Assembly: GCF_014268585.2 (NCBI RefSeq)
Contig: NZ_CP077092.1
Coordinates: 3,472,001-3,536,000, forward strand
Source: Pseudomonas iranensis
GTDB taxonomy: Bacteria > Pseudomonadota > Gammaproteobacteria > Pseudomonadales > Pseudomonadaceae
Direction: 5' to 3'
Length of the DNA stretch: 64,000 nt
Positions 1 through 9,050 of this stretch are shown one piece after another. A program made the translations under genes and the position numbers. Numbering within the stretch: the first letter of the stretch is position 1; every line of letters starts with the position of its first letter. A model generated the notes under the pieces. That model did no database searches. It was not told the origin of the DNA and saw nothing but the letters and a program-made list of their open reading frames with translations.

Positions 1-2921
1 ACGGTGAACGCGCTGTTGCCGTTGGCGAAGGCCAGATGGCTGTCGGCATCGACGCTGCTCAGGTTGTGTTGCCAGCCGAGGCTGGCGCCGAGTTCCAGCT
101 GATGGTTGTCCGACAAGGCGAAGCTGCGCTTGGCGCGCACGCCGAGGGTCGACAGCACCACGTCGCGGGTGTCTTCACCACCTTTGAGCGCGGCAGCGTC
201 ACCCTTCTCGGTGAAGCTGTCGGTGTTGAGGTGCACGTAGGACAGATTGGCGAACGGCTCCAGGTTCATCGGTTGCAGGCCCAGGTCGTAAGCGGCCTCG
301 GTGAACAGTTGCGCGGTTGTCGCGTCACGCTTGGTTTTCTGTTTGCCGCTGACGTCGCCGAACTGCAGATCACGTTTGACGTCGATGCGATGCCAGCTGT
401 AGGCGCCGCCGACGGTCAGGCGCAACGCGTCGATTTCATGGCCCAGATACGCACCCAAGTGGTAGCTGTCGACCGACGCCTGGGAATGCGTGCCGCTGCC
501 CATGCTCAACGAGCTGTCGCTGTAACCGGTGACGAAACCGAGACGGGTATCTTCAGCGATCAGCCCGTCGACGCCAGCCAGCAGCCCGCCGATGGAGCTA
601 TTGGAATCGGCATTGTCGTATCCGCCATCACTCTCGCCCCATGAGCCGAGGACCTTGACCCAGACGTTGCTGCGCTCATCAGTCGGCGCATCGGCGTTGA
701 ACAGATCACGCTCACGCAGGCGCTCGCCGACGGCTTCGCGCAGGTAGCGGCTGTCGTTGATCAGCAACGTGCCGATGGCCGGGTGAATCTCGCCGGACAA
801 CTGTTGAAAGGCCTGCTGCGCCGACGCCGCGTTGGGCGACAGCAACAGGGTTTCGAACAGCGCATTGCCCGCACCTAAACGCTCGGCCGCCGCACCGACG
901 GCGCGCTGGTTCGGCGTCAGGCCGACGCTGGCGAACGATGCCTCATTGCGCCCGACCGCCAGCTGAATGCCGCCCGCCGAGTAATCCAGAGTGCCGCCAA
1001 GGAAGGCGTAATTCGGCAAGACCTGACCGAAGCGCCCTTCAATGCCACCCGCCGCTTGCAGAATGTTGTAGCGAGTGCCGAGCAGGCTTTGCACTTCGCC
1101 GGTGCTGAGCAGGGTCGGGCTGTTTTCCAGCGACAGGCTCACCGTGGCGCCGTCGATGACGGCTTTGCCGCCCGCGACGATCTGGTCGCTGCTGGTTGGC
1201 GACAGCTCTACAGCGTAGGTTGAGCCCGGCGCGAAGGTCACGTCCCCCGCCACATTCAGGGTGCCAATGGAATTGCCCGGTGCCACCGTACCGCCGCTGT
1301 TCACCGCCAGCGCGCCGATGCGGCCATTGCCGCCGAGGATGCCGCCGTTGTTGACGGTGACCGCCGATTGCAGCGAGCCGTTGATGGCCAGACGGCCCTG
1401 ATTGACCAGGGTCGGGCCGCTGTAAGTGTTGTTGCCGGTCAGCACCAGGGTGCCGATGCCTTGCTTGGTCAGACCGCCGTGGCCGCCGATGTCGTTGCGC
1501 CAGGTGTCGAGGCCGCACGTGATGTCGCTGCACACCCGCTCGGTCGGTTTGCCCTGGTCGATGATCGCGCCGATGCCCGGCAAGTCAGCAACGAACTGGC
1601 CGGAACCGTAAGCGCCCTGCACGCGGAATTCCTCGGGAATGTCCTGCTCGGTGACAAACATCGCCGGGCCGTCGATGGCCTTGCGCAGGTTGATCATGCC
1701 CCAGCCGTACAAGGCGTCGATGCCCGGTGCGCCGATGTCGGTCGCAGTGGTGCGCAACACGCTGGCGACCTGATCGCCGGACATATACGGGAAGCGCTCC
1801 ATCAACACCGCGATAGAACCGGCCACGTGCGGCGCGGCCATCGAGGTGCCGTTGTAGTTTTTGTAGCCGGTGGTCAAGTTGTCGGCGTTGGTGCCTTCGA
1901 TGATCGAGCTGTAGATCTTGGTGCCCGGCGCCGAGACGCAGTAACTGGCGGTGTAGCCGCAACGCGAGGAGAACGTGCTGATCACGTACGGATTGGCGCT
2001 GGCGGTGTCCGGATTCTGCTGCAATGCGGCGACCGTGATCCAGTTCGGCGCGATGTCCGGGACGAAATAACCGAGGCCGGCAATGGCATCCGGGTTGTTC
2101 AGGTTGTAGTCGTTGCCGGCGGCGAAAATGGTGACGATGCCGCTGCGTGCGGCGGCAATCGCGCCGTCGTAGGCGCCGCCGGGTTTGGTGCCGAGCAGCG
2201 TGCGGATTTCGTTGAACTGCAACTGCGCGTCGTTGACGGTGAAGTGCGGATACGCCGGATCGCGGCCGCCGAGGTCGAAGCGGTCGGTGATGCCGATGCC
2301 CCAGCTGTTGTTGATGATCCGCGCACCGCTGGCGATCAGCGCATCCCAACCGGCCTTGTACACCGCGCCGTCGTTGCCACGCACGATGCCGTCTTCAGGC
2401 CCCGGGTCGCCGTTGTCGGCGCTGATGATCTGCGCCCCGAACGCGACGCCGTGCATCACCCCGCCGTCGCGACTGCCCGCCGCGATACCGCCGACGTGGG
2501 TGCCGTGGGCGCCGAGCTTGCCGTCGGAGCCGACCGAGGGCGAACCGTCATAGCGAAACGCGTCGCCGGCTTTCACCGGGATATACGGGTCGGTGTATTC
2601 GCGGATACCGCTGGTGACCAGAGTGACGACTTTGTTACTGCCAGAGAACTCCGGATGCGCGGCGTAGACCGGCTGATCGAAGATGCCCAGTTTCACGCCT
2701 TTGCCGGTGTAGCCGGCGGCGTAGGCGTAATCCGCGCCGATCGCGCCCAGGCCCCAGTCGGCCTTGAATTCATTATTGCGCCAGCTCGACGGATCGCCGC
2801 TGCGGCCGTTCTCAACGTAAGGCGCTGCCTGTGCCATCGCACTGGCACAGAGCATGGCGACTGTCAGGGTTTTCAGGGCAAAGCGGCTACCCGATTGCGC
2901 GGGGGTATTGTTGTTATCCAT
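1..2921 (-). CDS. prtB: Autotransporter subtilisin-like serine protease, C-terminus beyond the left edge
   Basis: This is a secreted S8-family (subtilisin-like) protease with its own type V autotransporter. The start is the ATG at 2919-2921. A signal peptide ends near residues 30-33 (AMAQA-APY). The peptidase domain follows, with Asp82 (GIFDQPV), His in GAHGTHVGG and Ser in NGTSMAAPH forming the triad. After it come a passenger repeat (NTYSGPTLVNQG), an APGNSIGTLNVAGDV linker and an outer-membrane beta-barrel. The reading frame stays open to base 1, so the last few dozen barrel residues and the stop codon are outside the window. It is the last visible gene of an apr-prt operon on this strand. 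In P. fluorescens prtB is followed by lipA, which would lie just off the edge. Its barrel half closely resembles that of the neighbouring protease at 3154-6114. The family and the operon position are clear; the prtB label rests on gene order. Confidence 0.9.
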   Translation of the reverse strand, partial: MDNNNTPAQSGSRFALKTLTVAMLCASAMAQAAPYVENGRSGDPSSWRNNEFKADWGLGAIGADYAYAAGYTGKGVKLGIFDQPVYAAHPEFSGSNKVVTLVTSGIREYTDPYIPVKAGDAFRYDGSPSVGSDGKLGAHGTHVGGIAAGSRDGGVMHGVAFGAQIISADNGDPGPEDGIVRGNDGAVYKAGWDALIASGARIINNSWGIGITDRFDLGGRDPAYPHFTVNDAQLQFNEIRTLLGTKPGGAYDGAIAAARSGIVTIFAAGNDYNLNNPDAIAGLGYFVPDIAPNWITVAALQQNPDTASANPYVISTFSSRCGYTASYCVSAPGTKIYSSIIEGTNADNLTTGYKNYNGTSMAAPHVAGSIAVLMERFPYMSGDQVASVLRTTATDIGAPGIDALYGWGMINLRKAIDGPAMFVTEQDIPEEFRVQGAYGSGQFVADLPGIGAIIDQGKPTERVCSDITCGLDTWRNDIGGHGGLTKQGIGTLVLTGNNTYSGPTLVNQGRLAINGSLQSAVTVNNGGILGGNGRIGALAVNSGGTVAPGNSIGTLNVAGDVTFAPGSTYAVELSPTSSDQIVAGGKAVIDGATVSLSLENSPTLLSTGEVQSLLGTRYNILQAAGGIEGRFGQVLPNYAFLGGTLDYSAGGIQLAVGRNEASFASVGLTPNQRAVGAAAERLGAGNALFETLLLSPNAASAQQAFQQLSGEIHPAIGTLLINDSRYLREAVGERLRERDLFNADAPTDERSNVWVKVLGSWGESDGGYDNADSNSSIGGLLAGVDGLIAEDTRLGFVTGYSDSSLSMGSGTHSQASVDSYHLGAYLGHEIDALRLTVGGAYSWHRIDVKRDLQFGDVSGKQKTKRDATTAQLFTEAAYDLGLQPMNLEPFANLSYVHLNTDSFTEKGDAAALKGGEDTRDVVLSTLGVRAKRSFALSDNHQLELGASLGWQHNLSSVDADSHLAFANGNSAFT

Positions 2922-2971
2922 CCACGACCTTCCTTAGTGATGTTGCGAAAAATCCGGTTGCCTGTGCTGCC

Positions 2972-3082
2972 GTTGATCGTTCCCACGCTCTGCGTGGGAA
3001 TGCCTCTAGGGACGCTCCGCGTTCCAATGGGACGCAGACCGTCCCGGGCTGAATTCCTTTGCTGCGCGTGGGAACGATCAAC
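2972..3082. repeat. Palindromic intergenic repeat with GTTGATCGTTCCCACGC ends
   Basis: The ends are inverted copies: GTTGATCGTTCCCACGC on the left and GCGTGGGAACGATCAAC on the right. Between them is a second, imperfect palindrome around GGGACGCTCCGCG. A close relative lies at 37693-37800. It fills most of the gap between the two autotransporter protease genes. Immediately to the right (about 3090-3135) are two more small palindromes, CGACTGCTGCGCAGTCG and GGGGATAAATCCCC, which look like part of another REP-type unit. It has no coding capacity. It resembles the REP/REPIN-type repeats of fluorescent pseudomonads. Confidence 0.8.
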
Positions 3083-3153
3083 ACAGGTTTTGCGACTGCT
3101 GCGCAGTCGAGCGGGGATAAATCCCCTCGCCACAGTGGCTCAAACCCATGTAA

Positions 3154-6114
3154 TCAGAACTGCCAGTTCAGGCTCAGCCCTACGCCATGCAGCTTCTCGC
3201 GGCTGGCCAGTTGGCCGTTGTAATCGAGGTTGACCCGAACGTCCTTGCTCAACGCCAGACTGGCCTGCACGCCGAGCAGCGCGGCATCACGCACCAGCGC
3301 CGAGCTCTCCACTGAGTACGGCGTGCCGCCGCTGGCAAAACGCAAATGCTGCTCTGATTCGATATCGCTGAGGCTGTGCTGCCAGCCGAGACGGGCGCTG
3401 ACGTCCAGCGCTTGCTGGCTGGAAAGGTGGAAGGTTTTGCTCGCCCGCACGCCCAAGGTGCTCAACACCACATCGCGCTGATCGCCCGAGCTTTTCAGCG
3501 CCGCGGCATCGCCCTTTTCGGTGAAGCCTTCGGTGTCCAGATGCAGGTAGGTCAGGTTGGCGAACGGTTCCAGCGCCAACGGTTGCAGCTGCAAGCGATA
3601 CGCCGCTTCGGCGAAAACCTGAGTGGTGGTCGCATCAAGCTTGGCTTTCTGCTTGGCGCTGACCTCGTCGTATTGCAGATCGCGCTTCACATCGCCGCGA
3701 TGCCAGCTGTACGCCGCGCCAGTGCTCAAGCGCCAGGCGCCGATGTCGTGCCCGGCGTAAGCGCCGAGGTGGTAGCTGTCGACTTCTGCCGAAGAATGCG
3801 TGCCCGAGCCCATGCTCAAGGAGCTGTCGCTGTAGCCGGTGACCAGACCGATGCGGGTCTGCTCGTCCAGCGCGCCGTCGACACCCGCCAGCAGCCCGCC
3901 GATCGAGGTGTTGTAGCCGGCCGTGTCGTGGCCCGAATCGGTGCTGCCCCAAGCGCCGAGGGCTTTGATCCAGCCGTTGCTGCGAGTCGCCGATTCATCG
4001 TGCAGCCGCTCGCCGAGCGCATCACGCAACTGGCGGCTGTCGTTGATCAGCATTGTCCCCAGCGCTGGATAAATCTCGCCGCTCAGTTGCTGGAAGGCTT
4101 GCTGCGCCGAGGCTTGAGTCGGTGCACGAAGCACGCTTTCGTAAACCGAATTGCCAGCGCCCAGCCCTTCGACTGCCGCGGCCACCGAACGCTGGTTCGG
4201 CGTTTGCCCGACGCTGGCGAAGCTTGTCGCGTTGCGCTGGATATTCAGCTGAATGCCGGTTGCGGCGTAGTCGAGGGCGCCGCCGATGAACAGGTAGTTC
4301 GGCAGCACCTCGCTGAACTGTCCCTGTATGCCACCGGCCGCTTGCAGGATGTTGTACTGGCGGCCGAGCAGGCTTTGCGCTTCGGCGCTGCTGAGCAAGG
4401 TCGGGCTGTTTTCCAGCGCCAGGCTGACGCTGGCGCCGCTGACGGTTGCCGTGCCGCCGGCAACGATGCGGTCGCTGCTGGTGGGCGATAGCTCGACGGC
4501 GTAAGTCGAGCCCGAGTTGAGTGTCACGTCGCCGGCGACGTTCAAGGTGCCGATGGAATTGCCCGGTGCAACCCGGCCGCCGCTGTTGGCGGTCAACGCA
4601 CCTATGCGTCCGGAGCCGCCGAGGGTGCCGCTGTTATTGACGGTGACCGCTGAAGTCAGCGAACCGTTGACCGTCAGCAGACCGCCGTTGACCGTGGTCG
4701 GGCCGCGATAGGTGTTGGCGCCGCTGAGCAGCAATTGCCCGGCGCCGGACTTGATCAGGCTGCCCTCGTACACCCGGTTCGTCGCTGCCGCATCACGCAG
4801 CATGCCGACGGCGTAATCGGTCTGGTCCTGCTGACTGGCGCCGGCCGGCACACCGTTCTGCCAGCCTTTGTCCTGCAGGGTTTGCTGCCAGGCGCTGTGC
4901 TCGGCGACGTCTTCGCGCTGGCGCTGGAGCAGCGCGTTGTCGGAGATGTCGTTGCTCCAGACATCGCGCTGCCCTGCCCCCAGATTGGCATCGAACGCAC
5001 CGAGCAATTGCCCCGGCCCGCGCATCGCCCGGTCGAGGTTGGCGACGCCCCAACCGACGCGCTCGTTCGGTGCGTCGGTGATCGAGCCATCGAGCTGGGT
5101 GGCGGTGGTCAGAAGCACCTCGAGCGCCTGCTGGCTGTTCATGTACGGATAGCGTTCCATCACCAGCGCCAAGGCGCCGGTCGCGTGCGGCGCCGCCATC
5201 GAGGTTCCGGACTTGATCGCATAACCGCCGCCGGGAATGGTGCTGTCGATCTTCGCCCCCGGTGTGGTGATGCACCAGTACTTGGCGATACCGCACTGGT
5301 TGTACTTCTGCTGATTGCTCTGATCGAGCCCTGACACCGCCAGCCAGTGGCCTTCCAGATCCGGCTGAAAGTACGGCAGCGCCGAGCGCACGCTGGCGTT
5401 CGGATAACCGCTGTTGCCGGCGCTGAAAACGTTGATCACACCGCGCCGCGAAACATCGGCAGCGGCGTCGAGCCAGGTGCCCTTGTTCCAGTGCTGCGCG
5501 TAGGCGGCGTGCAGATCCGCGAGAGTGCGATAGCTGACATCCGGCGGCTGACTGCCCCAACTGTTATTGATCGCCCGCACCCCGGCATCGGCGAGGCTGT
5601 CGTAGACCGCTTTGAAATAACGCGGATCAGGGCTGGGGCCGAAGAGGAAACTGTCGTTCTTGTTGGTGTTGCCGACGTAGATTTGCGCGTTGTAAGCCAC
5701 GCCGTGCATGCCGCTGCCATCACGGGCAGCGCCCATGGTGCCGACCACGTGGGTGCCATGGGAATCGTTGTTCGGGTTGAGCGTGCCGTCGACGTTGAAC
5801 GCTGAGCCATCGACGTAGCTGCCGCTGGCGGTTACCGGGTGATAACGGTCGGCGGAGAATTCGGGATGGGCTGCATCGAAACCGGAATCGAGCGCGCCGA
5901 TCTTCACGCCCTTGCCAGTGATGCCGGCTGCGTAGGCTTGATCGGCCTGCATGCGTTGCAGGCCCCAGTCGCGCAGGAACTCGGCACTACGCCAACTGGC
6001 AGGATTGCCGGGCTGGCCGGGTTCCAGGTATTGCGCCTGAGCCTGGTTTGCAGAAATCACAAGCAACAGGGTACCGAGCGAAATCGGCTTGATGTGTACG
6101 TCCATGGTCATCAT
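3154..6114 (-). CDS. prtA: Autotransporter subtilisin-like serine protease
   Basis: This is a complete secreted S8 protease of about 986 residues. The ATG pair at 6109-6114 is taken as the start. The reading frame continues upstream only through translated repeat DNA (6163-6186). The signal peptide ends near ANQAQAQ (residues 22-28). The catalytic triad is Asp76 (ALDSGFD), His119 (DSHGTHVVG) and the Ser in SGTSMAAPH. Downstream are an autotransporter repeat (GANTYRGPTTVNGG), the linker APGNSIGTLNVAGDV and a barrel ending in aromatic LNWQF, typical of outer-membrane proteins. It lies after aprF and before the second autotransporter protease, as prtA does in the P. fluorescens aprX-lipA operon. 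A spacer of about 210 bp containing a repeat separates it from aprF. The linker and barrel match the neighbour far better than the protease domain does. Confidence 0.92.
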   Translation of the reverse strand: MMTMDVHIKPISLGTLLLVISANQAQAQYLEPGQPGNPASWRSAEFLRDWGLQRMQADQAYAAGITGKGVKIGALDSGFDAAHPEFSADRYHPVTASGSYVDGSAFNVDGTLNPNNDSHGTHVVGTMGAARDGSGMHGVAYNAQIYVGNTNKNDSFLFGPSPDPRYFKAVYDSLADAGVRAINNSWGSQPPDVSYRTLADLHAAYAQHWNKGTWLDAAADVSRRGVINVFSAGNSGYPNASVRSALPYFQPDLEGHWLAVSGLDQSNQQKYNQCGIAKYWCITTPGAKIDSTIPGGGYAIKSGTSMAAPHATGALALVMERYPYMNSQQALEVLLTTATQLDGSITDAPNERVGWGVANLDRAMRGPGQLLGAFDANLGAGQRDVWSNDISDNALLQRQREDVAEHSAWQQTLQDKGWQNGVPAGASQQDQTDYAVGMLRDAAATNRVYEGSLIKSGAGQLLLSGANTYRGPTTVNGGLLTVNGSLTSAVTVNNSGTLGGSGRIGALTANSGGRVAPGNSIGTLNVAGDVTLNSGSTYAVELSPTSSDRIVAGGTATVSGASVSLALENSPTLLSSAEAQSLLGRQYNILQAAGGIQGQFSEVLPNYLFIGGALDYAATGIQLNIQRNATSFASVGQTPNQRSVAAAVEGLGAGNSVYESVLRAPTQASAQQAFQQLSGEIYPALGTMLINDSRQLRDALGERLHDESATRSNGWIKALGAWGSTDSGHDTAGYNTSIGGLLAGVDGALDEQTRIGLVTGYSDSSLSMGSGTHSSAEVDSYHLGAYAGHDIGAWRLSTGAAYSWHRGDVKRDLQYDEVSAKQKAKLDATTTQVFAEAAYRLQLQPLALEPFANLTYLHLDTEGFTEKGDAAALKSSGDQRDVVLSTLGVRASKTFHLSSQQALDVSARLGWQHSLSDIESEQHLRFASGGTPYSVESSALVRDAALLGVQASLALSKDVRVNLDYNGQLASREKLHGVGLSLNWQF

Positions 6115-6162
6115 TCTCGTTTTTGTTGTTTTGTTCAGGGCTGAATTGCGGTGTCGCCTGTT

Positions 6163-6339
6163 CCCCTCACCCCAGCCCTCTCCCAAAGGGAGAGGGGGCC
6201 GACCGTGTTGTCTTCTGTTATTCAGCGACCCGAGAAAACCAGTCGATTACGGATTCAGCACAGCTCGTTCAAGTCGGTGCATCTCGCCAATCTCCCCGGA
6301 TCGGTTCCCTCTCCCTCTGGGAGAGGGTTAGGGTGAGGG
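6163..6339. repeat. MITE-like element, copy 1 (inverted CCCTCACCC...CCCTCTCCC ends)
   Basis: The left end reads CCCCTCACCCCAGCCCTCTC and the right end is its near-perfect inverse, ending GAGAGGGTTAGGGTGAGGG. Each end also contains its own small hairpin (CCCTCTCCCAAAGGGAGAGGG and CCCTCTCCCTCTGGGAGAGGG). The interior shares a pattern with the copy at 62593-62754, including CCGACCG followed by GTTATTCA and CGACC. The right end runs into aprF and supplies its stop codon. No ORF of its own was seen. Confidence 0.8.
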
Positions 6340-7698
6340 CTGTTGCGCGACCACAAATGCTTCGTCCACCCGCGCCAGATCCTGCTCATTCAGCGTCCCG
6401 GCGTAGTAATGCAATTTGGTCCAGGCCATCAGGTAGTCGTAGCGCGCCTGGGCCAAATCCCGGCGGGTGGTGAACAGTTGCTGCTCGGCATTCAACGCAT
6501 CGAGATTGGTGCGTTCGCCGCCCAGAATGCTTTGTCGGGTCGAGACCACCAGCGCCTCGGCCGACTTCAGGGCCTTCTGATAAGCGCGCAATTTGCTCAC
6601 CCCGGACAGGCACGCGCTGAACTGGCGGCGCAGTTCGATCAAGGTTTCTCGGGTTTTGCCATCCAGTTCGTATTCAGCCTGTTCCATGGTGCGGCTGGCC
6701 TGCCGTGTGGAGGCCGATACCCCGCCGCCGGCGTACAGCGGCACGCTGACTTCCAGGCCGATGGTGTTGGTTTCGTAGCGCTGGTTATAGGTGTTGCCGC
6801 TTTCGGACTCGTTGTCGCGCATCGAGGCATAAGCACTGACTTTCGGCAGATGCCCGGCGCGGTTGCGCTCGACTTCGTAGCGCGCCACTTCCACGGCCTG
6901 ACGCTGCGAAGCGAGGTTCGGGTTGTTGCTGATCGCCAGTTCATGCCAGGTGTCGAAGTTGGCCGGTTGCAGGGTGAAGGTCTGGAATTGCTGACCAAGC
7001 GGCGCCAGATCGCCGATGTCCACCGCCGACACGCCCACCAGCGCGCCCAGCTCGCGCAAAGCGGCATCCTGCTCGTTGCGCGCTTCGATCTCCTCGGCAG
7101 TCGCCAGCTCATAGCGCGACTCGGCTTCGAGAATATCGGTGCGCGTGCCCTCGCCCTGCTTGAACATGTGTTCGTTCTGCTGGAACTGCTGTTCGTAGGC
7201 CTTCTTCTTCGCCTGGGCGATGTCGATCTGGTCCTGGGCGAACAAGGCTTTGGTGTAGTTATCCAGCACGCGCACCAACAGTTCCTGACTCTTGCCGCGA
7301 AACGCTTCGTCGGCGAACAACGACTGGGCGACACCTTTGCGATATGCCGCATAAGCCTCGTAATCGAGCAGCGGTTGCTGCACCGTGAGCGCCGAGCCGT
7401 AACTGTTGTAGTTGCGCTCATCGGTGCGGTTGCGCGCACGATCATCCAGAGACGTCGCCTTGGAAGAGTTGCGGCCCTTGTTGTAGGTGTAACCGATCCG
7501 TGGCAGCAGCCCGGCGCGGCCAATCACGCGGTTTTCCAAGCCGGCATCGCGTTCCTTGATTGCACCGAGGAACACCGGATCGTTGCGCAACGCCTGTTCG
7601 TAAATCTCGAATGGCCCCATGGCCGCGACTGCCGAGTGACTCGCGAGCAGCGTCATTGCGGCCCCCAGCATGCAAAGCTTTTTCATACAGCCGAACAT
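6328..7698 (-). CDS. aprF: TolC-family outer-membrane channel of the alkaline protease exporter
   Basis: This is a 456-residue outer-membrane efflux protein that forms the trans-periplasmic channel for AprA with AprD and AprE. It has a signal peptide (ASHSAVAA-MGPFEIYEQAL) and two OEP repeats with the usual long helices, such as AQDQIDIAQAKKKAYEQQF in the first half. The start at 7698 has GAGG about seven bases upstream and follows the aprE stop by two bases. An internal ATG at 7686 is possible and would give a shorter n-region. The final codons (...QQPSP-stop) lie inside the repeat at 6163-6339, so the natural C-terminus has probably been reshaped by the element. Family and operon role are secure. 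Confidence 0.93.
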   Translation of the reverse strand: MFGCMKKLCMLGAAMTLLASHSAVAAMGPFEIYEQALRNDPVFLGAIKERDAGLENRVIGRAGLLPRIGYTYNKGRNSSKATSLDDRARNRTDERNYNSYGSALTVQQPLLDYEAYAAYRKGVAQSLFADEAFRGKSQELLVRVLDNYTKALFAQDQIDIAQAKKKAYEQQFQQNEHMFKQGEGTRTDILEAESRYELATAEEIEARNEQDAALRELGALVGVSAVDIGDLAPLGQQFQTFTLQPANFDTWHELAISNNPNLASQRQAVEVARYEVERNRAGHLPKVSAYASMRDNESESGNTYNQRYETNTIGLEVSVPLYAGGGVSASTRQASRTMEQAEYELDGKTRETLIELRRQFSACLSGVSKLRAYQKALKSAEALVVSTRQSILGGERTNLDALNAEQQLFTTRRDLAQARYDYLMAWTKLHYYAGTLNEQDLARVDEAFVVAQQPSP

Positions 7699-7700
7699 CC

Positions 7701-9050
7701 TTATTCCTCGGTCAACGCAGAACCGGCGCGATCAAGCAGCGGTTTGAACAGGTAGTTGAGGAGTGAACGCTCACCGGTGCGCACGAACATTTCCGCCGGC
7801 ATGCCGGGCTTGATCACCAGGCCGTTGAGCTTTTCCATCGCCTGATCACTGACGCTGCTGCGCAACACGTAATACGGCACGCCGGTTTTCTCGTCGACCA
7901 TCTGGTCGGCGGAGATCAGACTGACTTCGCCGGGCACGCGCGGGGTTTTGCTCTGGTTGAACGCGGTAAACAGAATGTCCACCGGCAGATGCGTGCCGAC
8001 CTTGTCGATCAGGTTGATCGGCAAGTGCCCTTCCACTTCCAGGGTGGTGCCTTGGGGAACGATCTCCAGCAGGGTTTCGCCCTGACGCACCACGGCGCCT
8101 TCGGTGTGCACACCGAGGTTGACTGCCACGCCATCGGCGGTGGCGAGGATTTCGCTGTGCTGCAGGTCGAAACCGGCGGAGGTCAGCTGTTCGGACAGCG
8201 TCACGCTTTTCAGCTGCGCATCGGCCAGTTGCGTACGCACTTCCTTCTGGTATTCCTCGCCGTGCTGCTGCAACTTCAGGCGCGACTCAAGGATGCCCTG
8301 CTCCACGCGCCCGCTTTCGCCGGTGTTTTCCGCCAACTGCTGCTGCACTTGCGACAGTTGCCGCTGGTAGTCCATCAAGCGGTTGCGCGGGATGTAGCCG
8401 TTGTCGGCCAGCGGTTGCAGGTTGCTCAATTGTTGCTGCAGGGAGCTGGCCTGGGCATTGAGGTCGCTTCGGGCGCGGCGCATGCCGGCCAGTTGTGCGG
8501 TGGCGCCTTCGATGTTGGCGCGCAGTGCCGCTTGCTCCCGGGAGAACGCTTCGCGGCGGCTGCTGAACAGTTGCCGCTGGCCTTCCAGCACCAGCGCCAG
8601 GCGCGGGTCCGGGTCGTTGCTCAATTCAGGCGGAAAGGTCACTTGTTTGAGGTTGTCGCGCTCGGCCTGCCAGCGCGCGAGGCTGGCCCAGGCCATGCGG
8701 TACTGCGCCTGCAGCGATTGCACGTCGGCAGCCACTTGCGTCTGATCGAGGCGAAACAACGGCTGGCCCTGCTTCACGATCTGGCCTTCGCGCACCAGAA
8801 TCCGGCTGACCACGCCGCTGCTCATCGACTGCACAGCCTTGCGTTTGCCCGACACCACCACGGTGCCCTGCACTGGAATGCCCTGATCCAGCGGCGCCAG
8901 TGCGGCCCAAGTGAAGAAGCTGCCAGCGCCGACGATGGCCAGAATCCAGCCCAGGCGCGCGAAGAATTTCGCATCGCGTTTCGGGCGCTCGGTGAGGTAG
9001 GCGTGTTCCATGCTCGCTTCGTTTTCAGTGTTCATGCTGGCGCTGCTCAT
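7701..9050 (-). CDS. aprE: HlyD-family membrane fusion protein of the alkaline protease exporter
   Basis: This 449-residue periplasmic adaptor links the ABC exporter AprD to the AprF channel. One transmembrane helix lies at about residues 31-52 ([19 protein letters not shown]). A split biotinyl-lipoyl domain ([11 protein letters not shown]...[21 protein letters not shown]) flanks a long coiled coil, and the C-terminal beta domain contains the family's [17 protein letters not shown] segment. Its ATG overlaps the aprD stop as ATGA (9047-9050), so translation is probably coupled. Length and domain order match type I secretion adaptors. Confidence 0.95.
   Translation of the reverse strand: MSSASMNTENEASMEHAYLTERPKRDAKFFARLGWILAIVGAGSFFTWAALAPLDQGIPVQGTVVVSGKRKAVQSMSSGVVSRILVREGQIVKQGQPLFRLDQTQVAADVQSLQAQYRMAWASLARWQAERDNLKQVTFPPELSNDPDPRLALVLEGQRQLFSSRREAFSREQAALRANIEGATAQLAGMRRARSDLNAQASSLQQQLSNLQPLADNGYIPRNRLMDYQRQLSQVQQQLAENTGESGRVEQGILESRLKLQQHGEEYQKEVRTQLADAQLKSVTLSEQLTSAGFDLQHSEILATADGVAVNLGVHTEGAVVRQGETLLEIVPQGTTLEVEGHLPINLIDKVGTHLPVDILFTAFNQSKTPRVPGEVSLISADQMVDEKTGVPYYVLRSSVSDQAMEKLNGLVIKPGMPAEMFVRTGERSLLNYLFKPLLDRAGSALTEE

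Noticed and set aside
1368..3233. Long plus-strand open frame opposite the first protease gene
   Set aside because: It is antisense to a clear autotransporter protease. The translation is rich in Ala, Val, Arg and Gly with no domain, as expected of a high-GC shadow frame.
6115..6186. Longer N-terminus for the autotransporter protease at 3154-6114
   Set aside because: The extra residues are translated repeat DNA and would bury the signal peptide, so the internal ATG was used.
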